Assembly (NCBI GenBank): GCA_000509105.1
Contig: BAIF02000098.1
Location: 56,027-120,026, forward strand
Direction of reading: 5' to 3'
DNA from: Clostridiales bacterium VE202-21
GTDB lineage: Bacteria > Bacillota > Clostridia > Lachnospirales > Lachnospiraceae
Length of the DNA: 64,000 nucleotides
Part shown: one piece after another, positions 56,252 to 64,000 of the stretch
Layout: every line of letters begins with the position of its first letter
Numbering within the stretch: the first letter of the stretch is position 1
Translations under genes and position numbers: made by a program
Notes under the pieces: generated by a model
Database searches by the model: none
What the model saw: only the letters and a program-made list of their open reading frames with translations
What the model was told of the DNA's origin: nothing

Positions 56252-56574
56252 GGGCGGGCGGTGCTTGAGGAGGGGGCCGCCGCCGGAGCCGGATATAGGG
56301 ATGTCTGGAAACGGGTTACTGCTGTAAGCCGGAATAAAGTAAAATAGAAGGAAAACCGGGGTAACCTGGCCACATCATCCGAAGCCCGATGACTTCGCAT
56401 GCTGAGGCCAGGGAATCTTTTGATTCGGTATCAAAAGATTCACCCCGGGTTTCCTTCTATTTTACTTAACTCCGGCTAACAACAGTAAGACGCTTCCAGA
56501 CATCCCTATATCCGTTCCGGCGGCTGGACGCATCCAGGCAGAAGAAAACGCTTACCCCGGGAGGCACCCGCCCC
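56251..56574. repeat. Foldback element C (84-nt inner arms plus outer stem, 79-nt core)
   Basis: Inner arms 56279-56362 and 56442-56524 are complementary (GCCGCCGGAGCCGGATATAG...). An outer stem pairs GGGGCGGGCGGTGC (56251-56264) with GCACCCGCCCC (56564-56574). Core 56363-56441: TGGCC/GGCCA stem, hairpin CCGAAG/CTTCG with ATGA in the loop, CTGAGG, then GAATCTTTTGAT/ATCAAAAGATTC. The small hairpin CTGGACGCATCCAG is at 56524-56537. Confidence 0.85.
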
Positions 56575-56611
56575 GCAGCTCTCCCTACACACAGGCGACC
56601 TCCGCTCCTAA

Positions 56612-56640
56612 TTGACAAATTTCGACTTCCTGCCTATAAT
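56612..56640 (+). promoter_or_regulatory. Consensus promoter of the ornithine cyclodeaminase gene
   Basis: TTGACA (56612-56617), 17 nt, TATAAT (56635-56640): a perfect match to the housekeeping consensus, 73 bp before the start codon. TTTTAGGAGGAAGCAAG supplies the ribosome site. Confidence 0.75.
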
Positions 56641-56712
56641 GATAATAATAGTCACCAAAGGGGGATACTACGGATATGGGGGGAAGGAATTTTTATTTTA
56701 GGAGGAAGCAAG

Positions 56713-57698
56713 ATGCTGCTATTGTCTAAGGAGGATATGAAAGAGGTATTCACAATGCGGGATGCCGTGGAAGCGGTGAAGGAGTCTTTCCGCCTTTTTT
56801 CCGCCGGGAAGGGCGAGGCGCCGGGGCACGCAAATATACATGCACCGGAACATGGAGGATCTATGATGTATACGCCGTCTTTTGTGGAGGAGATGGATAT
56901 GGGGTGCCTCAAGGTCGTTAACGTAACACCAGAAAATGGTGAAAAGGGAATGCCGCCATCACCGGCTCAGGTTATATTGATTGATTCTACGAATGGAATG
57001 GTTGTTTCCGTGCTGGACGGGCATTATGTAAATGAACTCCGCACGGGCGCAGCTTCCGGTGCAGCTTTTGATGTGCTGGCAAATAAAAAATGTGAAAAGG
57101 GAGCTCTGATCGGAACCGGCGGACATGCGGCCACGCAGCTGGAGGCAATGCTGACAGTGAGAGATTTGGATCAGGTTAAGGTATTTGATCAGGATAAAGA
57201 AAGGCTTTGGGCATTTGTGGAGAAGATGAATCGGGAGCTGGGGGATTACGGAGCACAGATTCTGGCGGCTGAAAGCTCGGATGATGCCGTGGAGGATGCG
57301 GATCTGCTGATTAGCGCAACTCCTTCTGTGGCTCCGGTATTCGATGGCAGCAAGGTGAAGAAGGGGGCCACTGTCAGCTGTGTCGGCTCTAACCAGCCTC
57401 ATATGCAGGAGATGGATCCGGTCGTGCTGAAACGGGCATCCGGTATCTATTTTGATTCGAGAAAGGCAGTGCTGTCGGAGGCGGGGGATATTATTATACC
57501 TCTGGAAACAGGCTGATCACAGAGGATGATTTTACCGGTGACCTGGGCGATGTGCTTTTGGGGGATATAGAAGGCCGCAGATCTGAGGAAGATATTATCG
57601 TTTTTAAGACGGTCGGAATCGGAACGCAGGATCTGGTAACAGCAAAAAAGATATATGATAAGGCGGTTGCGGCCGGAGTAGGGACATTCCTGGCATAG
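56713..57698 (+). pseudogene. Ornithine cyclodeaminase/mu-crystallin family protein, frameshifted
   Basis: Main frame: LLLSKEDMKEVFTMRDAVEAVKESFRLFSAGKGEAPGH, VILIDSTNGMVVSVLDGHYVNELRTGAASGAAFDVLANKKCEKGALIGTGGHAATQLEAML (NAD-binding), ADLLISATPSVAPVFDGSKVKKGATVSCVGSNQPHMQEMD. It stops at 57516 after IIIPLETG. One more base near 57508-57514 would continue LITEDDFTGDLGDVLLGDIEGRRSEEDIIVFKTVGIGTQDLVTAKKIYDKAVAAGVGTFLA to 57698, the normal ~328-residue length. Family members deaminate ornithine to proline or reduce cyclic imines/oxoacids. It is followed by a TrmB-type regulator and an NhaC-type antiporter. Confidence 0.85.
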
Positions 57699-57878
57699 GA
57701 GCAGCGAAGGTGTGCAACAGCCTGGAAAAAGATTGGGAAAGGAGAGCGGTAAGAATGGCATACCCGCCGCTGAAGAGGCGTAAGGTATGCCCGAATCTAT
57801 CTGCAGGAACAGGCAGACAGGCAGAGCAAGGTGGGGCGATGCGGCTGTGTGAAGAGGCCGCAATAAAAGGAGAGAAAA

Positions 57879-58679
57879 ATGCTGCAGGATGACAGAGTTT
57901 ATCTGTTAAATAAAATTGGATTTACAGATTCGGAGGCGAAGGTATACCTTGTTTTGCTAAGAAATGGGGGCATGACAGGATATGAGGCAAGTAAGTATTC
58001 AGCGGTTCCCCGTTCGAAAATTTATAATGTGCTCGAATCTCTTGTCATGAAAGGATTTATACTGTATTCTGAGGAGGAGTGTTCAAATCGTTACGCGGCA
58101 GTGCCGTTTGAAGAGATTTCAGGCAGGGTCAGGGATGAGACGGATAAGATCCTGAATAAGCTTGAGGAGCTGCTGCATGATTACAGGGCGGAGACGGATT
58201 TGGACAGATTCTGGCATATACGGGAGTATGATAATGTGATCGCAGTATGCCGAAGCATTCTGAAGGATACACGTTCGGAACTGCTGCTGCAGATCTGGGC
58301 AGAGGATCTGCCAAAGATACTGGAAGAGATACAGGAACTGGAGAAAAAGGGAATCCGTCTGGGAATCGTTTACTTTGGAGAAGCGCAGGACGAAGTACCG
58401 CTGGACCACTGCTGCAGGCATGGAATGCTGGAAGAAAAGAAAGAGGAGATGGGAGGGCGTTTTCTGACCTTGGTTTCCGATAAAAAGGAGGCTGTATTCG
58501 GCCAGATCGTCAGCGATGCTGTGTCCGAGGTCATCTGGACAAAATCAAAGCCTATGGTTGCCATGGCGGCGGAATGTGTCCGGCATGACCTGTATTGTTA
58601 TAAAGGGGCAGATATATATATAAGCCAGAGACAAGAGGAACTGGGGATAGATATCCGAAGTTTACGGGAAATATTTTGA
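57879..58679 (+). CDS. TrmB-family transcriptional regulator
   Basis: 266 residues. N-terminal winged helix LLNKIGFTDSEAKVYLVLLRNGGMTGYEASKYSAVPRSKIYNVLESLVMKGFILYSEEECSNRYAAVPFEEI, a dimerisation helix, then a PLD-like C-terminal sensor domain (LLLQIWAEDLPKILEEIQELEKKGIRLGIVYFGE). TrmB proteins in archaea sense sugars; bacterial members are less known. GGAGAG precedes the ATG. It lies between the cyclodeaminase and the antiporter, whose possible ribosome site overlaps its end, so it probably regulates both. Confidence 0.88.
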   Translation: MLQDDRVYLLNKIGFTDSEAKVYLVLLRNGGMTGYEASKYSAVPRSKIYNVLESLVMKGFILYSEEECSNRYAAVPFEEISGRVRDETDKILNKLEELLHDYRAETDLDRFWHIREYDNVIAVCRSILKDTRSELLLQIWAEDLPKILEEIQELEKKGIRLGIVYFGEAQDEVPLDHCCRHGMLEEKKEEMGGRFLTLVSDKKEAVFGQIVSDAVSEVIWTKSKPMVAMAAECVRHDLYCYKGADIYISQRQEELGIDIRSLREIF

Positions 58680-58696
58680 TTAAGAGAGGGTATGGA

Positions 58697-59995
58697 ATGA
58701 GACAGGAAAATACAAAAACAGAGGCAGACAATGGAAGGGCTGTGGCGCTGCTGCCCATTGCCGTATTCCTGGTTATATTTCTGGGCGCGGGAATAGTGAC
58801 CAGAGATTTTTACGCGATGCCCGCAATCGTAGGCTTTTTGATAGCGTTGTTTGTGGCATTTATGCAGAATAAAACAGTGACTTTTGGGGAAAAGATAAAA
58901 ATTATTGCATCAGGGGCGGGAGACGAGAACATTATCACAATGAGCCTGATCTTTTTGTGTGCCGGCGGATTCTCCGGTGCTGTGACGGCGGCAGGCGGCG
59001 TGGAGAGCACGGTTAATTTCGGGCTCTCCATTCTTCCGGCAAGATTTGCCGTGGTTGGTCTGTTTGTGATTGGCTGCTTTATCTCGATTTCTATGGGAAC
59101 TTCCATGGGGACGATTGCCGCGCTGGCGCCGATTGCAATCGGAATCTCGGAAAAGACAGGATTCTCTCTGGCAATCTGTATCGGTGCGGTTGTCTGCGGC
59201 GCCATGTTCGGAGACAACTTATCCATGATCTCGGACACGACCATTGCGGCAGTAAAGACTCAGGGATGCGAGATGAAGGACAAGTTTAAAGCGAACTTTC
59301 TGCTGGTGCTTCCGGCTGCTGTTATTACGATTATTATTTTCCTGATTATTACCAGAGATGTACGTCTGAGCAGCACTACAATCATGGAGTATAACCTTTG
59401 GAAGGTGCTTCCTTATATATTGGTACTGGTGGGGGCGCTGATTGGAATCAATGTATTTCTGGTTTTGATCGGCGGTACGGTAATCTCGCTGATTGTGGGT
59501 GTTGCAACAGGCAGTATAGCGGTAGCCGATCTGTTTAATGTGGTCGGAGACGGCGTGACATCCATGTATGACATTACGGTAATCTCTATTATTGTTGCCT
59601 GCATTGTGGCTCTTGTAAAAGAATACGGCGGGATTCATTTTATACTAAGGCTGATTAAGAGCAGGATCAGAGGAAAACGGGGAGCGGAGCTTGGCATTGC
59701 GCTGCTCGCACTGTTTGTGGATCTGTGTACGGCTAATAATACGGTGGCAATTGTTATGGCAGGGCCGATTGCAAAGGAAATCAGTGATGAATATGAGATC
59801 GCTCCAAAACGTTCGGCCTCCCTGCTTGATATGTTTACCTCGGTGGGGCAGGGGATGATTCCTTACGGCGCACAGATGCTGTCGGCTGCAACCCTGACCG
59901 GCCTTACACCGTTCGATATCACTCCATACCTGTTTTATCCCATGCTGATGGCAGCGAGCGGAATTCTGTTTATTATATTTCGCAAACAAAATTGA
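58697..59995 (+). CDS. NhaC-family Na+/H+ antiporter-like transporter
   Basis: 432 residues from ATG at 58697 (GAGAGGG upstream; an in-frame TTG at 58676 would overlap the regulator's stop). About eleven membrane segments. GTSMGTIAALAPIAIGISEKTGFSLAICIGAVVCGAMFGDNLSMISDTTIAAVKTQGCEMKDKFKANF is the conserved NhaC/MleN block. Relatives exchange Na+ for H+ or swap amino or organic acids (malate/lactate, tyrosine/tyramine type). With the cyclodeaminase gene upstream, amino-acid uptake or exchange is plausible. Confidence 0.88.
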   Translation: MRQENTKTEADNGRAVALLPIAVFLVIFLGAGIVTRDFYAMPAIVGFLIALFVAFMQNKTVTFGEKIKIIASGAGDENIITMSLIFLCAGGFSGAVTAAGGVESTVNFGLSILPARFAVVGLFVIGCFISISMGTSMGTIAALAPIAIGISEKTGFSLAICIGAVVCGAMFGDNLSMISDTTIAAVKTQGCEMKDKFKANFLLVLPAAVITIIIFLIITRDVRLSSTTIMEYNLWKVLPYILVLVGALIGINVFLVLIGGTVISLIVGVATGSIAVADLFNVVGDGVTSMYDITVISIIVACIVALVKEYGGIHFILRLIKSRIRGKRGAELGIALLALFVDLCTANNTVAIVMAGPIAKEISDEYEIAPKRSASLLDMFTSVGQGMIPYGAQMLSAATLTGLTPFDITPYLFYPMLMAASGILFIIFRKQN

Positions 59996-60020
59996 TTAAA
60001 ACTAAAACATATGATATAAT
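59992..60020 (+). promoter_or_regulatory. thrC promoter
   Basis: TTGATT (59992-59997), 17-nt spacer, TATAAT (60015-60020). It overlaps the stop of the antiporter gene, so thrC has its own start site. Confidence 0.65.
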
Positions 60021-60063
60021 GCAGTGCAGTAACACAGCGAAGAAAGAAAAAGAGGGTAAGAGA

Positions 60064-61557
60064 ATGAATCTATTATACAAAAGTACAAGGGATGCCAACA
60101 ATACAGCGACCGCTTCCGAAGCAATTCTGAAGGGACTGGCCGAGGACGGCGGTCTGTTTGTGCCGGAGAGCATTCCAAAACTGGATGTAACAATGGACGA
60201 CTTGAAGGATATGACCTATCAGGAGACTGCCTATGCGGTAATGAAGCAGTTTTTAACTGATTTTTCCGAAGAAGAACTGAAGCACTGTATTAATTGCGCA
60301 TATGACGAGAAGTTTGACACAGAAGTAATTGCGCCGCTGGTCAAGGTGGGGGATACTTATCACCTGGAACTTTTCCACGGAGCTACCATTGCGTTTAAGG
60401 ATATGGCGCTTTCCATTCTGCCGCACCTGCTGACAACTGCAGCCAGGAAAAACCACGTAACAAAGGATATCGTCATTCTGACGGCAACCTCCGGGGATAC
60501 GGGGAAGGCTGCCCTGGCGGGATTTGCGGATGTTCCTGGTACGAAGATTATTGTATTTTATCCAAAGGACGGTGTGAGCAGGGTACAGGAACTGCAGATG
60601 GTGACACAGAAAGGAAAGAATACGTCTGTAGTTGCCATCCATGGCAATTTTGATAATGCCCAGAGCGGAGTGAAGGCTCTGTTCGAGGATCGGGAGCTGG
60701 AAAAAGAACTTGCTGATTCCGGATATCAGTTCTCCTCTGCTAACTCTATTAATATCGGCAGACTGGTGCCTCAGGTTGTGTATTATGTGTACGCATATGC
60801 AAAACTTCTGCAGAACCAAGAGATTGAAGCGGGAGAAAAGATCAATGTTACAGTGCCTACGGGGAACTTTGGCAATATACTTGCTGCATATTATGCAAAA
60901 CAAATGGGGGTACCGATTGAGAAGCTGATCTGTGCATCCAATGAAAATAAAGTACTGTTTGATTTTTTCAAGACAGGCAGATACGACAGGAACCGCGAAT
61001 TTGTGCTGACCTCGTCCCCCTCTATGGATATACTTATTTCCAGCAATCTGGAGCGCCTGATTTACACGATTGCAGGCCAGGATGCAGGGAAAAATGCCGC
61101 TCTTATGCAGCAGCTGAAGACAGAGGGGGCATACGAGATAACGCCGGACATGAAAGAAAAACTGGCTGATTTTATCGGTGGTTTTGCAGACGAAGAGGAA
61201 ACAAAGGCAGCCATCCGTGATACGTACCGATCCACTGGTTATGTGATGGATACACATACGGCGGTAGCAGCCCATGTGTGCAAAGCATACCGGGAGGAGA
61301 GCAAAGACAGTAGAAAAGCGCTGATCGCATCTACTGCAAGTCCATATAAGTTTGCAAGAAGCGTTATGACAGCGATCGACCAGGAGTATGACGCCCTTGA
61401 TGAGTTCGCACTGATTGATGAACTAGAGAAAGTATCACAGGTTGATGTGCCGAATGCAATCGAAGAAATCCGCAACGCAGAGATTCTGCACACAAGAGAG
61501 TGCGACGCAGATAAGATGAAGGATACCGTAAAAGAGATCCTGGGAGTAGAGGTGTAA
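60064..61557 (+). CDS. thrC: Threonine synthase
   Basis: 497 residues from ATG at 60064; an earlier in-frame start at 59992 falls inside the promoter. The long (~500 residue) class of ThrC. N-terminal LYKSTRDANNTATASEAILKGLAEDGGLFVPESIP, PLP lysine K112 in HGATIAFKDMALSILP, and phosphate loop LTATSGDTGKAALAGFADVPGTKIIVFYPKDGVSRVQELQM. It converts O-phosphohomoserine to threonine. Just 3 bp separate it from the small membrane protein gene downstream. Confidence 0.96.
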   Translation: MNLLYKSTRDANNTATASEAILKGLAEDGGLFVPESIPKLDVTMDDLKDMTYQETAYAVMKQFLTDFSEEELKHCINCAYDEKFDTEVIAPLVKVGDTYHLELFHGATIAFKDMALSILPHLLTTAARKNHVTKDIVILTATSGDTGKAALAGFADVPGTKIIVFYPKDGVSRVQELQMVTQKGKNTSVVAIHGNFDNAQSGVKALFEDRELEKELADSGYQFSSANSINIGRLVPQVVYYVYAYAKLLQNQEIEAGEKINVTVPTGNFGNILAAYYAKQMGVPIEKLICASNENKVLFDFFKTGRYDRNREFVLTSSPSMDILISSNLERLIYTIAGQDAGKNAALMQQLKTEGAYEITPDMKEKLADFIGGFADEEETKAAIRDTYRSTGYVMDTHTAVAAHVCKAYREESKDSRKALIASTASPYKFARSVMTAIDQEYDALDEFALIDELEKVSQVDVPNAIEEIRNAEILHTRECDADKMKDTVKEILGVEV

Positions 61558-61560
61558 TAT

Positions 61561-61908
61561 ATGGAAGATATGTTTGGGGCGCTCAGCCTCCTGATATTTG
61601 GATGTGGCATCTATGGGCTGTACGCCTATGTGAAAATGAAAAAGGACGGACACATTAATGAAATCCTGCTGCTTGGCAAGGGAATCACGGAACAGATGTG
61701 CAGCAACAAAGAGGAGTTTATTCAAAAAGCGCTCCCCGCTGTTCTGGTATTTGGCATTTTCACAACCCTGTATGGAGCGGTGGATGCAATCCATTACTTT
61801 ATATTCCCTATGAAAGTTTTGGATCTGATTGCTATGGTTGTATTTCTTATTGTACTGATCTGGTATATGGTATTTACAACCAAGCTGAAAAAGAAATACT
61901 TTGAGTAG
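61561..61908 (+). CDS. Small membrane protein of unknown function
   Basis: 115 residues with three hydrophobic segments (MFGALSLLIFGCGIYGLYAYVKM, AVLVFGIFTTLYGAVDAIHYFIF, VLDLIAMVVFLIVLIWYMVF). A charged region lies between the first two. It begins 3 bp after thrC, so it is co-transcribed, and is followed by a strong terminator. No family recognised; a threonine-related role is not implied by its sequence. Confidence 0.8.
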   Translation: MEDMFGALSLLIFGCGIYGLYAYVKMKKDGHINEILLLGKGITEQMCSNKEEFIQKALPAVLVFGIFTTLYGAVDAIHYFIFPMKVLDLIAMVVFLIVLIWYMVFTTKLKKKYFE

Positions 61909-61988
61909 TTAGTGAAACATTTAACGAGGAAGTTGCAAAAATACGGATAAAAAGATATAAAATATCAATAAAAAGATATATATTCAGT

Positions 61989-62036
61989 GCGAAAATGCAG
62001 GATGCAATATGGATTCTTGCATTTTCGCGCTTTTTT
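61989..62036 (+). terminator. Rho-independent terminator
   Basis: GCGAAAATGCA (61989-61999) pairs with TGCATTTTCGC (62018-62028), followed by GC and T6. It ends the thrC transcript. Confidence 0.88.
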
Positions 62037-62102
62037 ATATGCTTTTACCCGAAAAAGCGGTGATAAATGAAACTGAGACAGATATGTCTTTCAATAAAAC
62101 TG

Positions 62103-62131
62103 TTGACTTTTTATAACGAACATGAGATAAT
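62103..62131 (+). promoter_or_regulatory. pckA promoter
   Basis: TTGACT (62103-62108), 17-nt spacer and GATAAT (62126-62131), 35 bp before the start codon. Confidence 0.65.
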
Positions 62132-62166
62132 AGAACAAATTTCGATTTGAAGGAGGAAATTACACT

Positions 62167-63858
62167 ATGTCAACAAAAGCATATTATCCAATTAGTGAAA
62201 TTGGAAAGGGCAAACCAGGATTTTCAAAAACAAGATCCATTATTGAAGCAGCATTTTATGGAAACAATGTAGTTCCAGTTAACACATTAAAAGAGGCATA
62301 TAATCTGGCGAAGAATTCTCCGGGAACAATCGTAACAGATATGCCCGTATATAGAGGTGAAGAATTTGGTCTGGATGCAGACGCTAAGGTGCTTTTATTC
62401 AACGACGGCGCAATTACAGGACGTTATGCCGCAGCACGTCGCATCGCTGGAGAACCTGGAGTAGACTGCGACAAATTAGACAAAGTGGCTATGGATGCTA
62501 TTTACAGCGCTCGTTACAAAAAGCTGTATCATGCGACTGTATATGCAGGGCTTGACCCGGAATTCATGGTTAAGGTACACCTCCTGATTCCGGAAGGCGA
62601 AGAGAACATCATGTATTCCTGGATGCTGAACTTCCAGTATATGTCAGATGATTATGTAAAGATGTATAAAGAATCTGTTGCAGTTGGCGATGGAAAAGAA
62701 CCAGACATCTATATTTTCTCCGATCCGCAGTGGACACCGGTTGCTCATCCGGGAGTTGATTACAGCTGCCTGAGCGATCCTCAGACACTGTGCTATTTCA
62801 ACACAGATACAAACTGTGCATGCATCCTTGGTATGAGATACTTCGGAGAGCACAAAAAAGGAACACTTACGATGGTATGGGCGATTGCAAACCGCAACGG
62901 ATATGCTTCCTGCCATGGCGGACAAAAAGAATACACATTGGCTGACGGAAGCAAGTACGTTGCATCCGTATACGGTCTGTCCGGATCCGGTAAATCTACA
63001 ATCACACATGCAAAACATGACGGAAAGTACGATATCAAAGTTCTTCACGATGACGCTTTTATCATCAACACAGATACATGCGCATCTATTGCCATCGAGC
63101 CGACCTACTTTGACAAGACACAGGATTATCCGACAGGATGCGAAGACAACAAGTATCTGCTGACAGCGCAGAACTGTTCCGCTACACTTGACGAAGACGG
63201 AAAAGTACAGTTAGTAACAGAAGACGTAAGAAATGGTAACGGACGTGCTATCAAATCCAAATTATGGTCACCAAACCGTGTGGATAAGATCGAGGCGCCT
63301 GTTAACGCAATCTTCTGGATCATGAAAGATCCTACCATTCCGCCGGTAGTTAAATTAAAAGGAGCTTCCCTTGCATCCGTAATGGGAGCTACACTTGCAA
63401 CAAAGAGATCTACAGCAGAGAGACTTGCTCCTGGCGTAGACCCGAACAAACTGGTAGTAGTGCCATATGCAAACCCATTCAGAACCTATCCGCTGGCTAA
63501 CGACTACGAGAAGTTCAAAAAATTGGTTGAAGAAAAGAACGTAGACTGCTACATCATCAACACAGGCGATTTCATGGGCAAGAAGGTACAGCCAAAAGAC
63601 ACCCTTGGAATTCTGGAAGCAATCGTAGAGAAAAAAGCAGACTTCCACAAATGGGGACCGTTCTCAGACATCGAGATTCTTGACTGGGAAGGCTTTGTAC
63701 CGGATATGAATGATCCGGAATATGTCGGACAGCTGAAAGCTCGTATGAACGACCGTGTCAACGAGATCAAAGCTTTCGAGACAGCGAAAGAAGGATATGA
63801 TAAACTTCCGGATGATGCACTCGCAGCAATCCAGAAAGTAGTAGATGAATTAAACTAG
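62167..63858 (+). CDS. pckA: Phosphoenolpyruvate carboxykinase (ATP)
   Basis: 563 residues. Reversible conversion of oxaloacetate and ATP to PEP, CO2 and ADP; in fermenters it often runs toward oxaloacetate. P-loop VYGLSGSGKSTITHAKH near residue 270, metal-site DIKVLHDDAFIINTDTCASIAIEPTYFDKT, and RNGNGRAIKSKLWSPNRVDKIEAPVNAIFWIMKDPTIPPV. GGAGG lies 9 nt before the ATG. Codon use appears more biased than in its neighbours, in keeping with high expression. Confidence 0.95.
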   Translation: MSTKAYYPISEIGKGKPGFSKTRSIIEAAFYGNNVVPVNTLKEAYNLAKNSPGTIVTDMPVYRGEEFGLDADAKVLLFNDGAITGRYAAARRIAGEPGVDCDKLDKVAMDAIYSARYKKLYHATVYAGLDPEFMVKVHLLIPEGEENIMYSWMLNFQYMSDDYVKMYKESVAVGDGKEPDIYIFSDPQWTPVAHPGVDYSCLSDPQTLCYFNTDTNCACILGMRYFGEHKKGTLTMVWAIANRNGYASCHGGQKEYTLADGSKYVASVYGLSGSGKSTITHAKHDGKYDIKVLHDDAFIINTDTCASIAIEPTYFDKTQDYPTGCEDNKYLLTAQNCSATLDEDGKVQLVTEDVRNGNGRAIKSKLWSPNRVDKIEAPVNAIFWIMKDPTIPPVVKLKGASLASVMGATLATKRSTAERLAPGVDPNKLVVVPYANPFRTYPLANDYEKFKKLVEEKNVDCYIINTGDFMGKKVQPKDTLGILEAIVEKKADFHKWGPFSDIEILDWEGFVPDMNDPEYVGQLKARMNDRVNEIKAFETAKEGYDKLPDDALAAIQKVVDELN

Positions 63859-64000
63859 TTCGCGGGCTTTTGGCTTGGGAATGGATGGGAGGACGCCAAG
63901 CGGACTGTAAGGCGCGGGGCTTCCTGCCTGTAAGGTCAGTTTAAAATCCTGACCGCTTAACGAAGAAGATCTAATAGAGCCAGAGGCGCCCAGAAGGGAA
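63859..64000. other. Non-coding tail at window end
   Basis: After pckA no gene start is visible. GGTCAG (63934-63939) and CTGACC (63949-63954) form a hairpin, and AAGCGG (63898-63903) can pair with CCGCTT (63953-63958). The GC-rich, partly self-complementary stretch may be the left side of a larger element cut by the window edge. Confidence 0.35.

Noticed and set aside
49999..56574. CRISPR array or integron attC array explanation for the repeats
   Set aside because: There are no regularly spaced direct repeats or cas genes, no GTTRRRY core and no integrase gene; the elements are isolated foldbacks between housekeeping genes.
49999..56574. Ordinary Rho-independent terminators at A, B and C
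   Set aside because: Arms are over 80 nt, the tops are branched, no T-tract follows and element B lies mid-gap; termination may be a side effect but does not explain the conserved core.
60253..61275. 340-codon open frame antisense to thrC
   Set aside because: Composition is Cys/His/Ile-rich with no domain, and it is wholly opposite a clearly conserved gene; a codon-bias shadow.

Overview
The window looks like a chromosomal segment of a gut-type Firmicute of the class Clostridia, most probably Lachnospiraceae. This is inferred from moderate GC, strong AGGAGG ribosome sites, AsrABC-type sulfite reductase, ferredoxin-linked 2-oxoacid metabolism, fused L-serine dehydratase, YesL/GPH/ABC sugar loci and ATP-type PEP carboxykinase. 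No rRNA, tRNA, CRISPR array or intact transposase was seen.

Layout. (1) 54-8466: a trehalose regulon (treR on the minus strand, treB-treC on the plus strand) joined by three near-identical operators, with an anaerobic sulfite reductase operon (asrABC) between its two halves; two inverted copies of a ~115-140 bp repeat bracket asr-treBC. (2) 8759-16346: a MerR/serine hydrolase pair, then an AraC-controlled rhamnoside locus (GPH symporter, GH78 rhamnosidase, esterase remnant). (3) 16425-20510: a partly AT-rich patch with glutathione peroxidase, an AraC-ClpP overlapping pair, TetR plus a decayed condensation-type acyltransferase, and an SGNH esterase. (4) 20683-30971: an IclR-controlled catabolic island: MFS carrier, four-subunit 2-oxoacid:ferredoxin oxidoreductase, ADP-forming acyl-CoA synthetase, BCCT carrier and fused serine-dehydratase-like enzyme. 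Together these could take up an amino-acid-like substrate, deaminate it to a 2-oxoacid, oxidise it to acyl-CoA and make ATP. (5) 31140-34134: two unknown small proteins and an SsuBC-type ABC pair without a binding protein. (6) 34673-44628: a LacI-controlled sugar operon with ABC importer, FGGY kinase, P-loop kinase, mannose-6-P-isomerase-like protein, PfkB kinase, class II aldolase and YesL. (7) 44903-63858: TPR protein, kdpABC, queH, argH, asd, leuCD, an ornithine-cyclodeaminase/TrmB/NhaC group, thrC and pckA.

The most unusual signal is a family of three ~300 bp foldback elements (near 50.0-50.3, 53.9-54.2 and 56.25-56.57 kb). Each has two arms of 83-110 nt that match each other but not the arms of the other copies. 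The arms enclose a 79-80 nt core with the same two-hairpin design and short conserved motifs, and each element ends in a small conserved hairpin. Other non-coding signals are a structured 5'-leader element shared by the MFS carrier and asd, dispersed GGGGTCAGACCCC palindromes, and LacI-, GntR- and AraC-type operator candidates.

At least six genes are broken by a single-base shift with intact coding on both sides (treR, treB, the ADP-forming synthetase, the small membrane protein at 31.8 kb, the TPR protein, ornithine cyclodeaminase). The sequence may therefore carry indel errors, and each of these should be read as possibly intact in the organism.
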